The notes under the pieces: model-generated | What the model saw: only the letters and a program-made list of their open reading frames with translations | What the model was told of the DNA's origin: nothing | The model's database searches: none | Assembly (NCBI GenBank): GCA_026261815.1 | Contig: JAMPIT010000417.1 | Span: forward strand, 9,395,501-9,459,500 | DNA length: 64,000 nucleotides | DNA from: Monarcha castaneiventris obscurior | Taxonomy: Eukaryota; Chordata; Aves; Passeriformes; Monarchidae | Direction: 5' to 3' | Position numbers and translations under genes: made by a program | Shown: piece by piece, positions 47,353 through 59,200 of the stretch | Layout: each line of letters begins with the position of its first letter | Position numbering within the stretch: position 1 is the first letter of the stretch

Positions 47353-47813
47353 CCAGAGCTCCAAGGACACTAAAAATGCGAAAGGCATGCCAAGAGAAAG
47401 GCAAAACAGCCCCAAACATGCAGCATCCTTGTCTTCCTGGTCCGACCTCATTTCTGCTTTTTGATTTTTTAGGCTTCACATAGTGCGAAGTTTAGGGTTA
47501 CGGCTCTAGTTAGGGTTCAGAAAACCAAAAGGCCCAGAGCTCCAAAGACACTAAAAATGCGAAAGGCATGCCAAGAGAAAGGCAAAACAGCCCCAAACCT
47601 GCGGCATCCTTGTCTTCCTGGTCGGAACTCATTTCTGTCCATTGCCCTTTTTTACGGCTTCACATAGTGCGAAGTTTAGGGTTACGGCTCTAGTTAGGGT
47701 TCAGAAAACCAAAAAGCCCACAGCTCCAGGGACACTAAAAATGCGAAAGGCATGCCAAGAGAAAGGCAAAACAGCCCCAAACATCTGCCATCGTCATCTT
47801 CCTGATTGGACCT
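47353..47813 (+). repeat. Duplicated satellite block D, copy 2
   Basis: Same variant pair as 44060-44520. The neighbouring monomers differ, so the duplicated block is only about 2.5 monomers long or was later overwritten. Confidence 0.8.
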
Positions 47814-48623
47814 CATTTCTGCCTACTGTTCTTTCTTAGGTTTGACATAGTGCGAAGTTTAGGGTTACGGCTCAAGTTAGGGTTCAGAAAACCAAAAAGC
47901 CCAGAGCTCCAAGGACACTAAAAATGCGAAAGGCATGCCAAGAGAAAGGCAAAACAGCCCCAAACATCTGCATCGTCATCTTCCTGATTGGACCTCATTT
48001 CTGCCCAGTGCTCCTTCTGGGGCTCCGCATAGTGCGAAGTTTAGGGTTACGGCTCTAGTTAGGGTTCAGAAAACCAAAAAGCCCACAGCTCCAAGGACAC
48101 TAAAAATGCGAAAGGCATGCCAAGAGAAAGGCAAAACAGCCCCAAACATGCGGCATCCTTGTCTTCCTGGTCCGACCTCATTTCTGCCCTGTGATCTTTT
48201 TAGGCTTAACATAGTGCGAAGTTTAGGGTTACGGCTCTAGTTAGGGTTCAGAAGACCAAGAAGCCCAGAGCTCCAAGGACACTAAAAATGCGAAAGGCAT
48301 GCCAAGAGAAAGGCAAAACAGCCCCAAACCTGCGGCATCCTTGTCTTCCTGGTCGGAACTCATTTCTGTCCGTTGCTCTTTTTTAAGGCTTCACATAGTG
48401 CGAAGTTTAGGGTTACGGCTCTAGTTAGGGTTCAGAAAACCAAAAAGCCCACAGCTCCAGGGACACTAAAAATGCGAAAGGCATGCCAAGAGAAAGGCAA
48501 AACAGCCCCAAACATCTGCCATCGTCATCTTCCTGTTTGGACCTCATTTCTGTCTACTGTTCTTTCTCAGGTTTGACATAGTGCGAAGTTTAGGGTTACG
48601 GCTCTAGTTAGGGTTCAGAAAAG

Positions 48624-49123
48624 CAAAACGCCCAGAGCTCCAAGGACACTAAAAATGCGAAAGGCATGCCAAGAGAAAGGCAAAACAGCCCCAAACATCT
48701 GAAATCGTCATCTTCCTGATTGGACCTCATTTCTGCCCAGTGCTCCTTCTGGGGCTCCGCATAGTGCGAAGTTTAGGGTTACGGCTCCTGTTAGGGTTCA
48801 GAAAACCAAAAAGCCCACAGCTCCAAGGACACTAAAAATGTGAAAGGCGTGCCAAGAGAAAGGCAAAACAGCCCCAAACATGCGGAATCCTTGTCTTCCT
48901 GGTCGAAACTCATTTCTGTCCATTGCTCTTGTTTAAGGCTTCACATAGTGCGAAGTTTAGGGTTACGGCTTTAGTTAGGGTTCAGAAAACCAAAAAGCCC
49001 ACAGCTCCAAGACACTAAAAATGCGAAAGGCATGCCAAGAGAAAGGCAAAACAGCCCCAAACATCTGCCATCGTCATCCTCCTGATTGGACCTCATTTCT
49101 GCCTACTGATCTTTCTTAGGTTT
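48624..49123 (+). repeat. Duplicated satellite block B, copy 2
   Basis: Same private variants as 42040-42540. Just beyond it the match resumes at an offset one monomer shorter (GTCCTGATTGG at 42861 and 49262, 6401 bp), so a monomer was lost or gained after copying. Confidence 0.85.
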
Positions 49124-49417
49124 GACATAGTGCGAAGTTTAGGGTTACGGCTCTTGTTAGGGTTCCGAAAACCAAAAAGCCCACAGCTCCAAGGACACTA
49201 AAAATGCGAAAGGCATGCCAAGAGAAAGGCAAAACAGCCCCAAACATCTGCCATCGTCATCGTCCTGATTGGACCTCATTTCTGCCTACTGTTCTTTCTT
49301 AGGTTTGACATAGTCCGAAGTTTAGGGTTAAGGCTAGAGTTAGGGTTCAGAAAACCAAAAAGCCCACAGCTCCAAGGACACTAAAAATGCGAAAGGCATG
49401 CCAAGAGAAAGGCAAAA

Positions 49418-49845
49418 CAGCCCCAAACATGCGGCATCCTCGTCTTTCTGGTCCGACCTGCTTTCTGCCTTCTGTTCTTTCTTAGGTTTGACATAGTGCG
49501 AAGTTTAGGGTTACGGCGCTTGTTAGGGTTCTGAAAACCAAAAAGCCCACAGCTCCAAGGACACTAAAAATGCGAAAGGCATGCCAAGAGAGGCAAAACA
49601 GCCCCAAACATGCACCATCCTTGTCTTCCCGCTCCGACCTCATTTCTGCCCTGTGATCTTTTTAGGCTTAACATAGTGCGAAGTTTAAGGTTACGGCTCT
49701 AGTTAGGGTTGATAAGACCAAGAAGCCCAGAGCTCCAAGGGCACTAAAAATGCGAAAGGCATGCCAAGAGAAAGGCAAAACAGCCCCAAACATCTGCCAT
49801 CGTCATCTTCGTGATTGGACCTCATTTCTGCTCAATGCTCTTTCT
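49418..49845 (+). repeat. Duplicated satellite block C, copy 2
   Basis: Matches 45213-45640 in all the rare variants listed there, with a few later substitutions such as CCCGCTCC for CCTGCTCC. Confidence 0.85.
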
Positions 49846-50200
49846 TAGGCTTCACATAGTGCGAAGTTTAGGGTTACGGCTCTTGTTAGGGTTCAGAAAA
49901 CCAAAAAGCCCAGAGCTCCAAAGACACTAAAAATGCGAAAGGCATGCCAAGAGAAAGGCAAAACAGCCCCAAACCTGCGGCATCCTTGTCTTCCTGGTCG
50001 GAACTCATTTCTGTCCATTGCTCTTTTTTAAGACTTCACATAGTGCGAAGTTTAGGGTTACGGCTCTAGTTAGGGTTCAGAAAACCAAAAAGCCCACAGC
50101 TCCAGGGACACTAAAAATGCGAAAGGCATGCCAAGAGAAAGGCAAAACAGCCCCAAACATCTGCCATCATCATCTTCGTGTTTGGAACACATTTCTGCTA

Positions 50201-53200
50201 CTGTTCTTTCTTAGGTTTGACATAGTGCGAAGTTTAGGGTTACGGCTCTAGTTAGGGTTCAGAAAACCAAAAAGCCCACAGCTCCAAGGACACTAAAAAT
50301 GCGAAAGGCATGCCAAGAGAAAGGCAAAACAGCCCCAAACATGCGGCATCATTGTCTTCCTGGTCGGAGCTCATTTCTGTCCATTGCTCTTTTTTAAGGC
50401 TTCACATAGTGCGAAGTTTAGGGTTACGGCTCTAGTTAGGGTTCAGAAAACCAAAAAGCCCACAGCTCCAAGGACACTAAAAATGCGAAAGGCATGCCAA
50501 GAGAAAGGCAAAACAGCCCCAAACATCTGCCATCGTCATCTTCCTGATTGGACCTCATTTCTGCCCAGTGCTCTTTCTGAGGCTTCACATAGTGCGAAGT
50601 TTAGGGTTACGGCTCTAGTTAGGGTTCAGAAAACCAAAAAGCCCATAGCTCCAGGGACACTAAAAATGCGAAAGGCATGCCAAGAGAAAGGCAAAACAGC
50701 CCCAAACCTGCGGCATCCTTGTCTTCCTGGTCGGAACTCATTTCTGTCCAGTGCTCTTTTTTAAGGCTTCACATAGTGCGAAGTTTAGGGTTACGGCTCT
50801 AGTTAGGGTTCAGAAAACCAAAAAGCCCACAGCTCCAAGGACACTAAAAATGCGAAAGGCATGCCAAGAGAAAGGCAAAACAGCCCCAAACATCTGCCAT
50901 CGTCATCTTCCTGATTGGGCCTCATTTCTGCCCAGTGCTTTTTTTAGGCTTCACATAGTGCGAAGTTTAGGGTTACGGCTCTAGTTAGGGTTCAGAAAAC
51001 CAAAAAGCCCACAGCTCCAAAGACACTAAAAATGCGAAAGGCATGCCAAGAGAAAGGCAAAACAGCCCCAAACCTGCTGCATCCTTGTCTTCCTGGTCGG
51101 AACTCATTTCTGTCCATTGCTCTTTTTTAAGGCTTCACATAGTGCGAAGTTTAGGGTTACGGCTCTAGTTAGGGTTCAGAAAACCAAAAAGCCCAGAGCT
51201 CCAAGGACACTAAAAATGCGAAAGGCATGCCAAGAGAAAGGTAAAACAGCCCCAAACATCTGCCATCGTCATCTTCCTGATTGGACCTCATTTCTGCCCA
51301 GTGCTCTTTCTGAGGCTTCGCATAGTGCGAAGTTTAGGGTTACGGCTCTAGTTAGGGTTCAGAAAACCAAAAAGCCCAGAGCTCCAAGGACACTAAAAAT
51401 GCGAAAGGCATGCCAAGAGAAAGGCAAAACAGCCCCAAACATCTTCCATCGTCTTCTTCCTGATTGGACCTCATTTCTGCCCAGTGCTCTTTCTGAGGCT
51501 TCGCATAGTGCGAAGTTTAGGGTTACGGCTCTAGTTAGGGTTCAGAAAACCAAAAAGCCCACAGCTCCAAGGACACTAAAAATGCGAAAGGCATGCCAAG
51601 AGAAAGGCAAAACAGCCCCAAACATCGCCATCGTTATCTTCCTGGTTGGGCCTCATTTCTGCCAGTGCCCTTTTTAAGGCTTCACATAGTGCGAAGTTTA
51701 GGGTTACGGCTCTAGTTAGGGTTCAGAAAACCAAAAAGCCCACAGCTCCAGGGACACTAAAAATGCGAAAGGCATGCCAAGAGAAAGGTAAAACAGCCCC
51801 AAACATCTGCCATCGTCATCTTCCTGATTGGACCTCATTTCTGCCCAGTGCTCTTTCTGAGGCTCCGCATAGTGCGAAGTTTAGGGTTACGGCTCTAGTT
51901 AGGGTTCAGAAAACCAAAAAGCCCACAGCTCCAAGGACACTAAAAATGCGAAAGGCATGCCAAGAGAAAGGCAAAACAGCCCCAAACATCTGCCATCGTC
52001 ATCTTCCTGATTGGACCTCATTTCTGCCCAGTGCTCTTCAGGGGCTCCGCATAGTGCGAAGTTTAGGGTTACGGCTCTAGTTAGGGTTCAGAAAACCAAA
52101 AAGCCCACAGCTCCAAGGACACTAAAAATGCGAAAGGCATGCCAAGAGAAAGGCAAAACAGCCCCAAACATCTGCCATCGTCATCTTCCTGATTGGACCT
52201 CATTTCTGCCCAGTGCTCTTTCTTAGGCTTCACATAGTGCGAAGTTTAGGGTTACGGCTCTAGTTAGGGTTCAGAAAACCAAAAAGCCCAGAGCTCCAAG
52301 GACACTAAAAATGCGAAAGGCATGCCAAGAGAAAGGCAAAACAGCCCCAAACATCTGCCATCGTCATCTTCCTGATTGGACCTCATTTCTGCCCAGTGCT
52401 CTTTCTTAGGCTCACATAGTGCGAAGTTTAGGGTTACGGCTCTAGTTAGGGTTCAGAAAACCAAAAAGCCCAGAGCTCCAAGGACACTAAAAATGCGAAA
52501 GGCATGCCAAGAGAAAGGCAAAACAGCCCCAAACATCTGCCATCGTCATCTTCCTGATTGGACCTCATTTCTGCCCAGTGCTCTTTCTTAGGCTTCGCAT
52601 AGTGCGAAGTTTAGGGTTACGGCTCTAGTTAGGGTTCAGAAAACCAAAAAGCCCAGAGCTCCAAGGACACTAAAAATGCGAAAGGCATGCCAAGAGAAAG
52701 GCAAAACAGCCCCAAACATCTGCCATCGTCATCTTCCTGATTGGACCTCATTTCTGCCCAGTGCTCTTTCTTAGGCTTCACATAGTGCGAAGTTTAGGGT
52801 TACGGCTCTAGTTAGGGTTCAGAAAACCAAAAAGCCCAGAGCTCCAAGGACACTAAAAATGCGAAAGGCATGCCAAGAGAAAGGCAAAACAGCCCCAAAC
52901 ATCTGCCATCGTCATCTTCCTGATTGGACCTCATTTCTGCCCAGTGCTCTTTCTTAGGCTTCACATAGTGCGAAGTTTAGGGTTACGGCTCTAGTTAGGG
53001 TTCAGAAAACCAAAAAGCCCAGAGCTCCAAGGACACTAAAAATGCGAAAGGCATGCCAAGAGAAAGGCAAAACAGCCCCAAACATCTGCCATCGTCATCT
53101 TCCTGATTGGACCTCATTTCTGCCCAGTGCTCTTTCTTAGGCTTCGCATAGTGCGAAGTTTAGGGTTACGGCTCTAGTTAGGGTTCAGAAAACCAAAAAG

Positions 53201-56200
53201 CCCACAGCTCCAAGGACACTAAAAATGCGAAAGGCATGCCAAGAGAAAGGCAAAACAGCCCCAAACATGCAGCATCCTTGTCTTCCTGGTCGGACCTCAT
53301 TTCTGCCCTGTGATCTTTTTTGGCTTCACATAGTGCGAAGTTTAGGGTTACGGCTCTAGTTAGGGTTCAGAAAACCAAAAAGCCCACAGCTCCAAGGACA
53401 CTAAAAATGCGAAAGGCATGCCAAGAGAAAGGCAAAACAGCCCCAAACATCTGCCATCGTCATCTTCCTGATTGGCCTCATTTCTGCCCAGTGCTCTTTC
53501 TTAGGCTTCACGTAGTGCGAAGTTTAGGGTTACGGCTCTAGTTAGGGTTCAGAAAACCAAAAAGCCCACAGCTCCAGGGACACTAAAAATGCGAAAGGCA
53601 TGCCAAGAGAAAGGCAAAACAGCCCCAAACCTGCCATCCTTGTCTTCCTGGTCGGACCTCATTTCTGCCCAGTGCTCTTTTTTAAGGCTTCACATAGTGC
53701 GAAGTTTAGGGTTACGGCTCTAGTTAGGGTTCAGAAAACCAAAAAGCCCACAGCTCCAAGGACACTAAAAATGCGAAAGGCATGCCAAGAGAAAGGCAAA
53801 ACAGCCCCAAACATCTGCCATCGTCATCTTCCTGATTGGACCTCATTTCTGCCCAGTGCTCTTTTTTAAGGCTTCACATAGTGCGAAGTTTAGGGTTACG
53901 GCTCTAGTTAGGGTTCAGAAAACCAAAAAGCCCACAGCTCCAAGGACACTAAAAATGCGAAAGGCATGCCAAGAGAAAGGTAAAACAGCCCCAAACATCT
54001 GCCATCGTCATCTTCCTGATTGGACCTCATTTCTGCCCAGTGCTCTTTTTTAAGGCTTCACATAGTGCGAAGTTTAGGGTTACGGCTCTAGTTAGGGTTC
54101 AGAAAACCAAAAAGCCCACAGCTCCAAGGACACTAAAAATGCGAAAGGCATGCCAAGAGAAAGGCAAAACAGCCCCAAACATCTGCCATCGTCATCTTCC
54201 TGATTGGACCTCATTTCTGCCCAGTGCTCTTCAGGGGCTCCGCATAGTGCGAAGTTTAGGGTTACGGCTCTAGTTAGGGTTCAGAAAACCAAAAAGCCCA
54301 CAGCTCCAAGGACACTAAAAATGCGAAAGGCATGCCAAGAGAAAGGCAAAACAGCCCCAAACATCTGCCATCGTCATCTTCCTGATTGGACCTCATTTCT
54401 GCCTACTGTTCTTTCTTAGGTTTGACATAGTGCGAAGTTTAGGGTTACGGCTCTAGTTAGGGTTCAGAAAACCAAAAAGCCCAGAGCTCCAAGGACACTA
54501 AAAATGCGAAAGGCATGCCAAGAGAAAGGCAAAACAGCCCCAAACATCTGCCATCGTCATCTTCCTGATTGGACCTCATTTCTGCCCAGTGCTCTTTCTT
54601 AGGCTTCACATAGTGCGAAGTTTAGGGTTACGGCTCTAGTTAGGGTTCAGAAAACCAAAAAGCCCAGAGCTCCAAGGACACTAAAAATGCGAAAGGCATG
54701 CCAAGAGAAAGGCAAAACAGCCCCAAACATGCAGCATCCTTGTCTTCCTGGTCGGACCTCATTTCTGCCCTGTGCTCTTTTTAGGCTTCACATAGTGCGA
54801 AGTTTAGGGTTACGGCTCTAGTTAGGGTTCAGAAAACCAAAAAGCCCACAGCTCCAAGGACACTAAAAATGCGAAAGGCATGCCAAGAGAAAGGCAAAAC
54901 AGCCCCAAACCTGCCATCCTTGTCTTCCTGGTCGGAACTCATTTCTGTCCATTGCTCTTTTTTAAGGCTTCACATAGTGCGAAGTTTAGGGTTACGGCTC
55001 TAGTTAGGGTTCAGAAAACCAAAAAGCCCACAGCTCCAGGGACACTAAAAATGCGAAAGGCATGCCAAGAGAAAGGCAAAACAGCCCCAAACATCTGCCA
55101 TCGTCATCTTCCTGATTGGACCTCATTTCTGCCCAGTGCTCTTTCTGAGGCTTCGCATAGTGCGAAGTTTAGGGTTACGGCTCTAGTTAGGGTTCAGAAA
55201 ACCAAAAAGCCCACAGCTCCAAGGACACTAAAAATGCGAAAGGCATGCCAAGAGAAAGGCAAAACAGCCCCAAACATCTGCCATCGTCATCTTCCTGATT
55301 GGACCTCATTTCAGCCTACTGTTCTTTCTTAGTTTTGACATAGTGCGAAGTTTAGGGTTACAGCTCTAGTTAGGGTTCAGAAAACCAAAAAGCCCACAGC
55401 TCCAAGGACACTAAAAATGCGAAAGGCATGCCAAGAGAAAGGCAAAACAGCCCCAAACCTGCGGCATCCTTGTCTTCCTGGTCGGAACTCATTTCTGTCC
55501 ATTGCTCTTTTTTAAGGCTTCACATAGTGCGAAGTTTAGGGTTACGGCTCTAGTTAGGGTTCAGAAAACCAAAAAGCCCACAGCTCCAAGGACACTAAAA
55601 ATGCGAAAGGCATGCCAAGAGAAAGGCAAAACAGCCCCAAACATCTGCCATCGTCATCTTCCTGATTGGGCCTCATTTCTGCCCAGTGCTCTTTCTTAGG
55701 CTTCACATATGCGAAGTTTAGGGTTACGGCTCTAGTTAGGGTTCAGAAAACCAAAAAGCCCAGAGCTCCAAAGACACTAAAAATGCGAAAGGCATGCCAA
55801 GAGAAAGGCAAAACAGCCCCAAACCTGCGGCATCCTTGTCTTCCTGGTCGGAACTCATTTCTGTCCATTGCTTTTTTAAGGCTTCACATAGTGCGACGTT
55901 TAGGGTTACGGCTCTAGTTAGGGTTCAGAAAACCAAAAAGCCCACAGCTCCAGGGACACTAAAAATGCGAAAGGCATGCCAAGAGAAAGGTAAAACAGCC
56001 CCAAACATCTGCCATCGTCATCTTCCTGATTGGACCTCATTTCTGCCTACTGTTCTTTCTTAGGTTTGACATAGTGCGAAGTTTAGGGTTACGGCTCTAG
56101 TTAGGGTTCAGAAAACCAAAAAGCCCACAGCTCCAAGGACACTAAAAATGCGAAAGGCATGCCAAGAGAAAGGCAAAACAGCCCCAAACATCTGCCATCG

Positions 56201-59200
56201 TCATCTTCCTGATTGGACCTCATTTCTGCCCAGTGCTCTTTCTTAGGCTCCGCATAGTGCGAAGTTTAGGGTTACGGCTCTAGTTAGGGTTCAGAAAACC
56301 AAAAAGCCCACAGCTCCAAGGACACTAAAAATGCGAAAGGCATGCCAAGAGAAAGGCAAAACAGCCCCAAACATCTGCCATCGTCATCTTCCTGATTGGA
56401 CCTCATTTCTGCCCAGTGCTCTTTCTTAGGCTTCACATAGTGCGAAGTTTAGGGTTACGGCTCTAGTTAGGGTTCAGAAAACCAAAAAGCCCACAGCTCC
56501 AAGGACACTAAAAATGCGAAAGGCATGCCAAGAGAAAGGCAAAACAGCCCCAAACCTGCGGCATCCTTGTCTTCCTGGTCGGACCTCATTTCTGTCCATT
56601 GCTCTTTTTTAAGGCTTCACATAGTGCGAAGTTTAGGGTTACGGCTCTAGTTAGGGTTCAGAAAACCAAAAAGCCCACAGCTCCAAGGACACTAAAAATG
56701 CGAAAGGCATGCCAAGAGAAAGGCAAAACAGCCCCAAACATCTGCCATCGTCATCTTCCTGATTGGACCTCATTTCTGCCCAGTGCTCTTTCTAGGCTTC
56801 GCATAGTGCGAAGTTTAGGGTTACGGCTCTAGTTAGGGTTCAGAAAACCAAAAAGCCCACAGCTCCAAGGACACTAAAAATGCGAAAGGCATGCCAAGAG
56901 AAAGGCAAAACAGCCCCAAACATGCTGCATCCTTGTCTTCCTGGTCGGACCTCATTTCTGCCCAGTGATCTTTTTAGGCTTAACATAGTGCGAAGTTTAG
57001 GGTTACGGCTCTAGTTAGGGTTCAGAAAACCAAAAAGCCCACAGCTCCAAGGACACTAAAAATGCGAAAGGCATGCCAAGAGAAAGGCAAAACAGCCCCA
57101 AACATCTGCCATCGTCATCTTCCTGATTGGGCCTCATTTCTGCCCAGTGCTCTTTCTGAGGCTTCACATAGTGCGAAGTTTAGGGTTACGGCTCTAGTTA
57201 GGGTTCAGAAAACCAAAAAGCCCAGAGCTCCAAGGACACTAAAAATGCGAAAGGCATGCCAAGAGAAAGGCAAAACAGCCCCAAACCTGCGGCATCCTTG
57301 TCTTCCTGGTCGGAACTCATTTCTGTCCATTGCTCTTTTTTAAGGCTTCACATAGTGCGAAGTTTAGGGTTACGGCTCTAGTTAGGGTTCAGAAAACCAA
57401 AAAGCCCAGAGCTCCAGGGACACTAAAAATGCGAAAGGCATGCCAAGAGAAAGGCAAAACAGCCCCAAACATCTGCCATCGTCATCTTCCTGATTGGACC
57501 TCATTTCTGCCCAGTGCTCTTTCTGAGGCTCCGCATAGTGCGAAGTTTAGGGTTACGGCTCTAGTTAGGGTTCAGAAAACCAAAAAGCCCACAGCTCCAA
57601 GGACACTAAAAATGCGAAAGGCATGCCAAGAGAAAGGCAAAACAGCCCCAAACATCTGCCATCGTCATCTTCCTGATTGGACCTCATTTCTGCCCAGTGC
57701 TCTTTCTTAGGCTTCGCATAGTGCGAAGTTTAGGGTTACGGCTCTAGTTAGGGTTCAGAAAACCAAAAAGCCCACAGCTCCAAGGACACTAAAAATGCGA
57801 AAGGCATGCCAAGAGAAAGGCAAAACAGCCCCAAACATCTGCCATCGTCATCTTCCTGATTGGACCTCATTTCTGCCCACTGCTCTTTCTTAGGCTTGAC
57901 ATAGTGCGAAGTTTAGGGTTACGGCTCTAGTTAGGGTTCAGAAAACCAAAAAGCCCAGAGCTCCAAGGACACTAAAAATGCGAAAGGCATGCCAAGAGAA
58001 AGGCAAAACAGCCCCAAACCTGCGGCATCCTTGTCTTCCTGGTCGGAACTCATTTCTGTCCATTGCTCTTTTTTAAGGCTTCACATAGTGCGAAGTTTAG
58101 GGTTACGGCTCTAGTTAGGGTTCAGAAAACCAAAAAGCCCACAGCTCCAAGGACACTAAAAATGCGAAAGGCATGCCAAGAGAAAGGCAAAACAGCCCCA
58201 AACATCTGCCATCGTCATCTTCCTGATTGGGCCTCATTTCTGCCCAGTGCTCTTTCTTAGGCTTCACATAGTGCGAAGTTTAGGGTTACGGCTCTAGTTA
58301 GGGTTCAGAAAACCAAAAAGCCCACAGCTCCAAGGACACTAAAAATGCGAAAGGCATGCCAAGAGAAAGGCAAAACAGCCCCAAACATCTGCCATCGTCA
58401 TCTTCCTGATTGGACCTCATTTCTGCCCAGTGCTCTTTCTTAGGCTTCACATAGTGCGAAGTTTAGGGTTACGGCTCTAGTTAGGGTTCAGAAAACCAAA
58501 AAGCCCAGAGCTCCAAGGACACTAAAAATGCGAAAGGCATGCCAAGAGAAAGGCAAAACAGCCCCAAACATCTGCCATCGTCATCTTCCTGATTGGACCT
58601 CATTTCTGCCCAGTGCTCTTTCTTAGGCTTCACATAGTGCGAAGTTTAGGGTTACGGCTCTAGTTAGGGTTCAGAAAACCAAAAAGCCCAGAGCTCCAAG
58701 GACACTAAAAATGCGAAAGGCATGCCAAGAGAAAGGCAAAACAGCCCCAAACATCTGCATCGTCGTCTTCCTGATTGGACCTCATTTCTGCCCAGTGCTC
58801 CTTTTTGGCTTAACATAGTGCGAAGTTTAGGGTTACGGCTCTAGTTAGGGTTCAGAAAACCAAAAAGCCCACAGCTCCAAGGACACTAAAAATGCGAAAG
58901 GCATGCCAAGAGAAAGGCAAAACAGCCCCAAACATGCTGCATCCTTGTCTTCCTGATTGGACCTCATTTCTGCCCATTGCTCTTTTTTAAGGCTTCACAT
59001 AGTGCGAAGTTTAGGGTTACGGCTCTAGTTAGGGTTCAGAAAACCAAAAAGCCCAGAGCTCCAAGGACACTAAAAATGCGAAAGGCATGCCAAGAGAAAG
59101 GCAAAACAGCCCCAAACATCTGCCATCGTCATCTTCCTGATTGGACCTCATTTCTGCCCAGTGCTCTTTCTTAGGCTTCACATAGTGCGAAGTTTAGGGT

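Larger units (their letters stand above)
33001..50200 (+). repeat. Satellite array, mosaic middle with multi-monomer duplications
   Basis: About 94 monomers in head-to-tail order. Rare private variants recur together at distant positions, marking copied blocks. Examples are GCGTAATCC at 39746 and 43212, CTCTTGTTTAAGG near 42342 and 48925, GAGAGGCAAAAC near 45383 and 49588, CTGCTTTTTGATTTTTT at 44161 and 47454, and ATTGCCGTTTTTTT near 35203 and 36301. Spacings are close to whole numbers of monomers. Small deletions, such as CTCCAAGACAC lacking one base, are shared between the copies. Confidence 0.95.
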
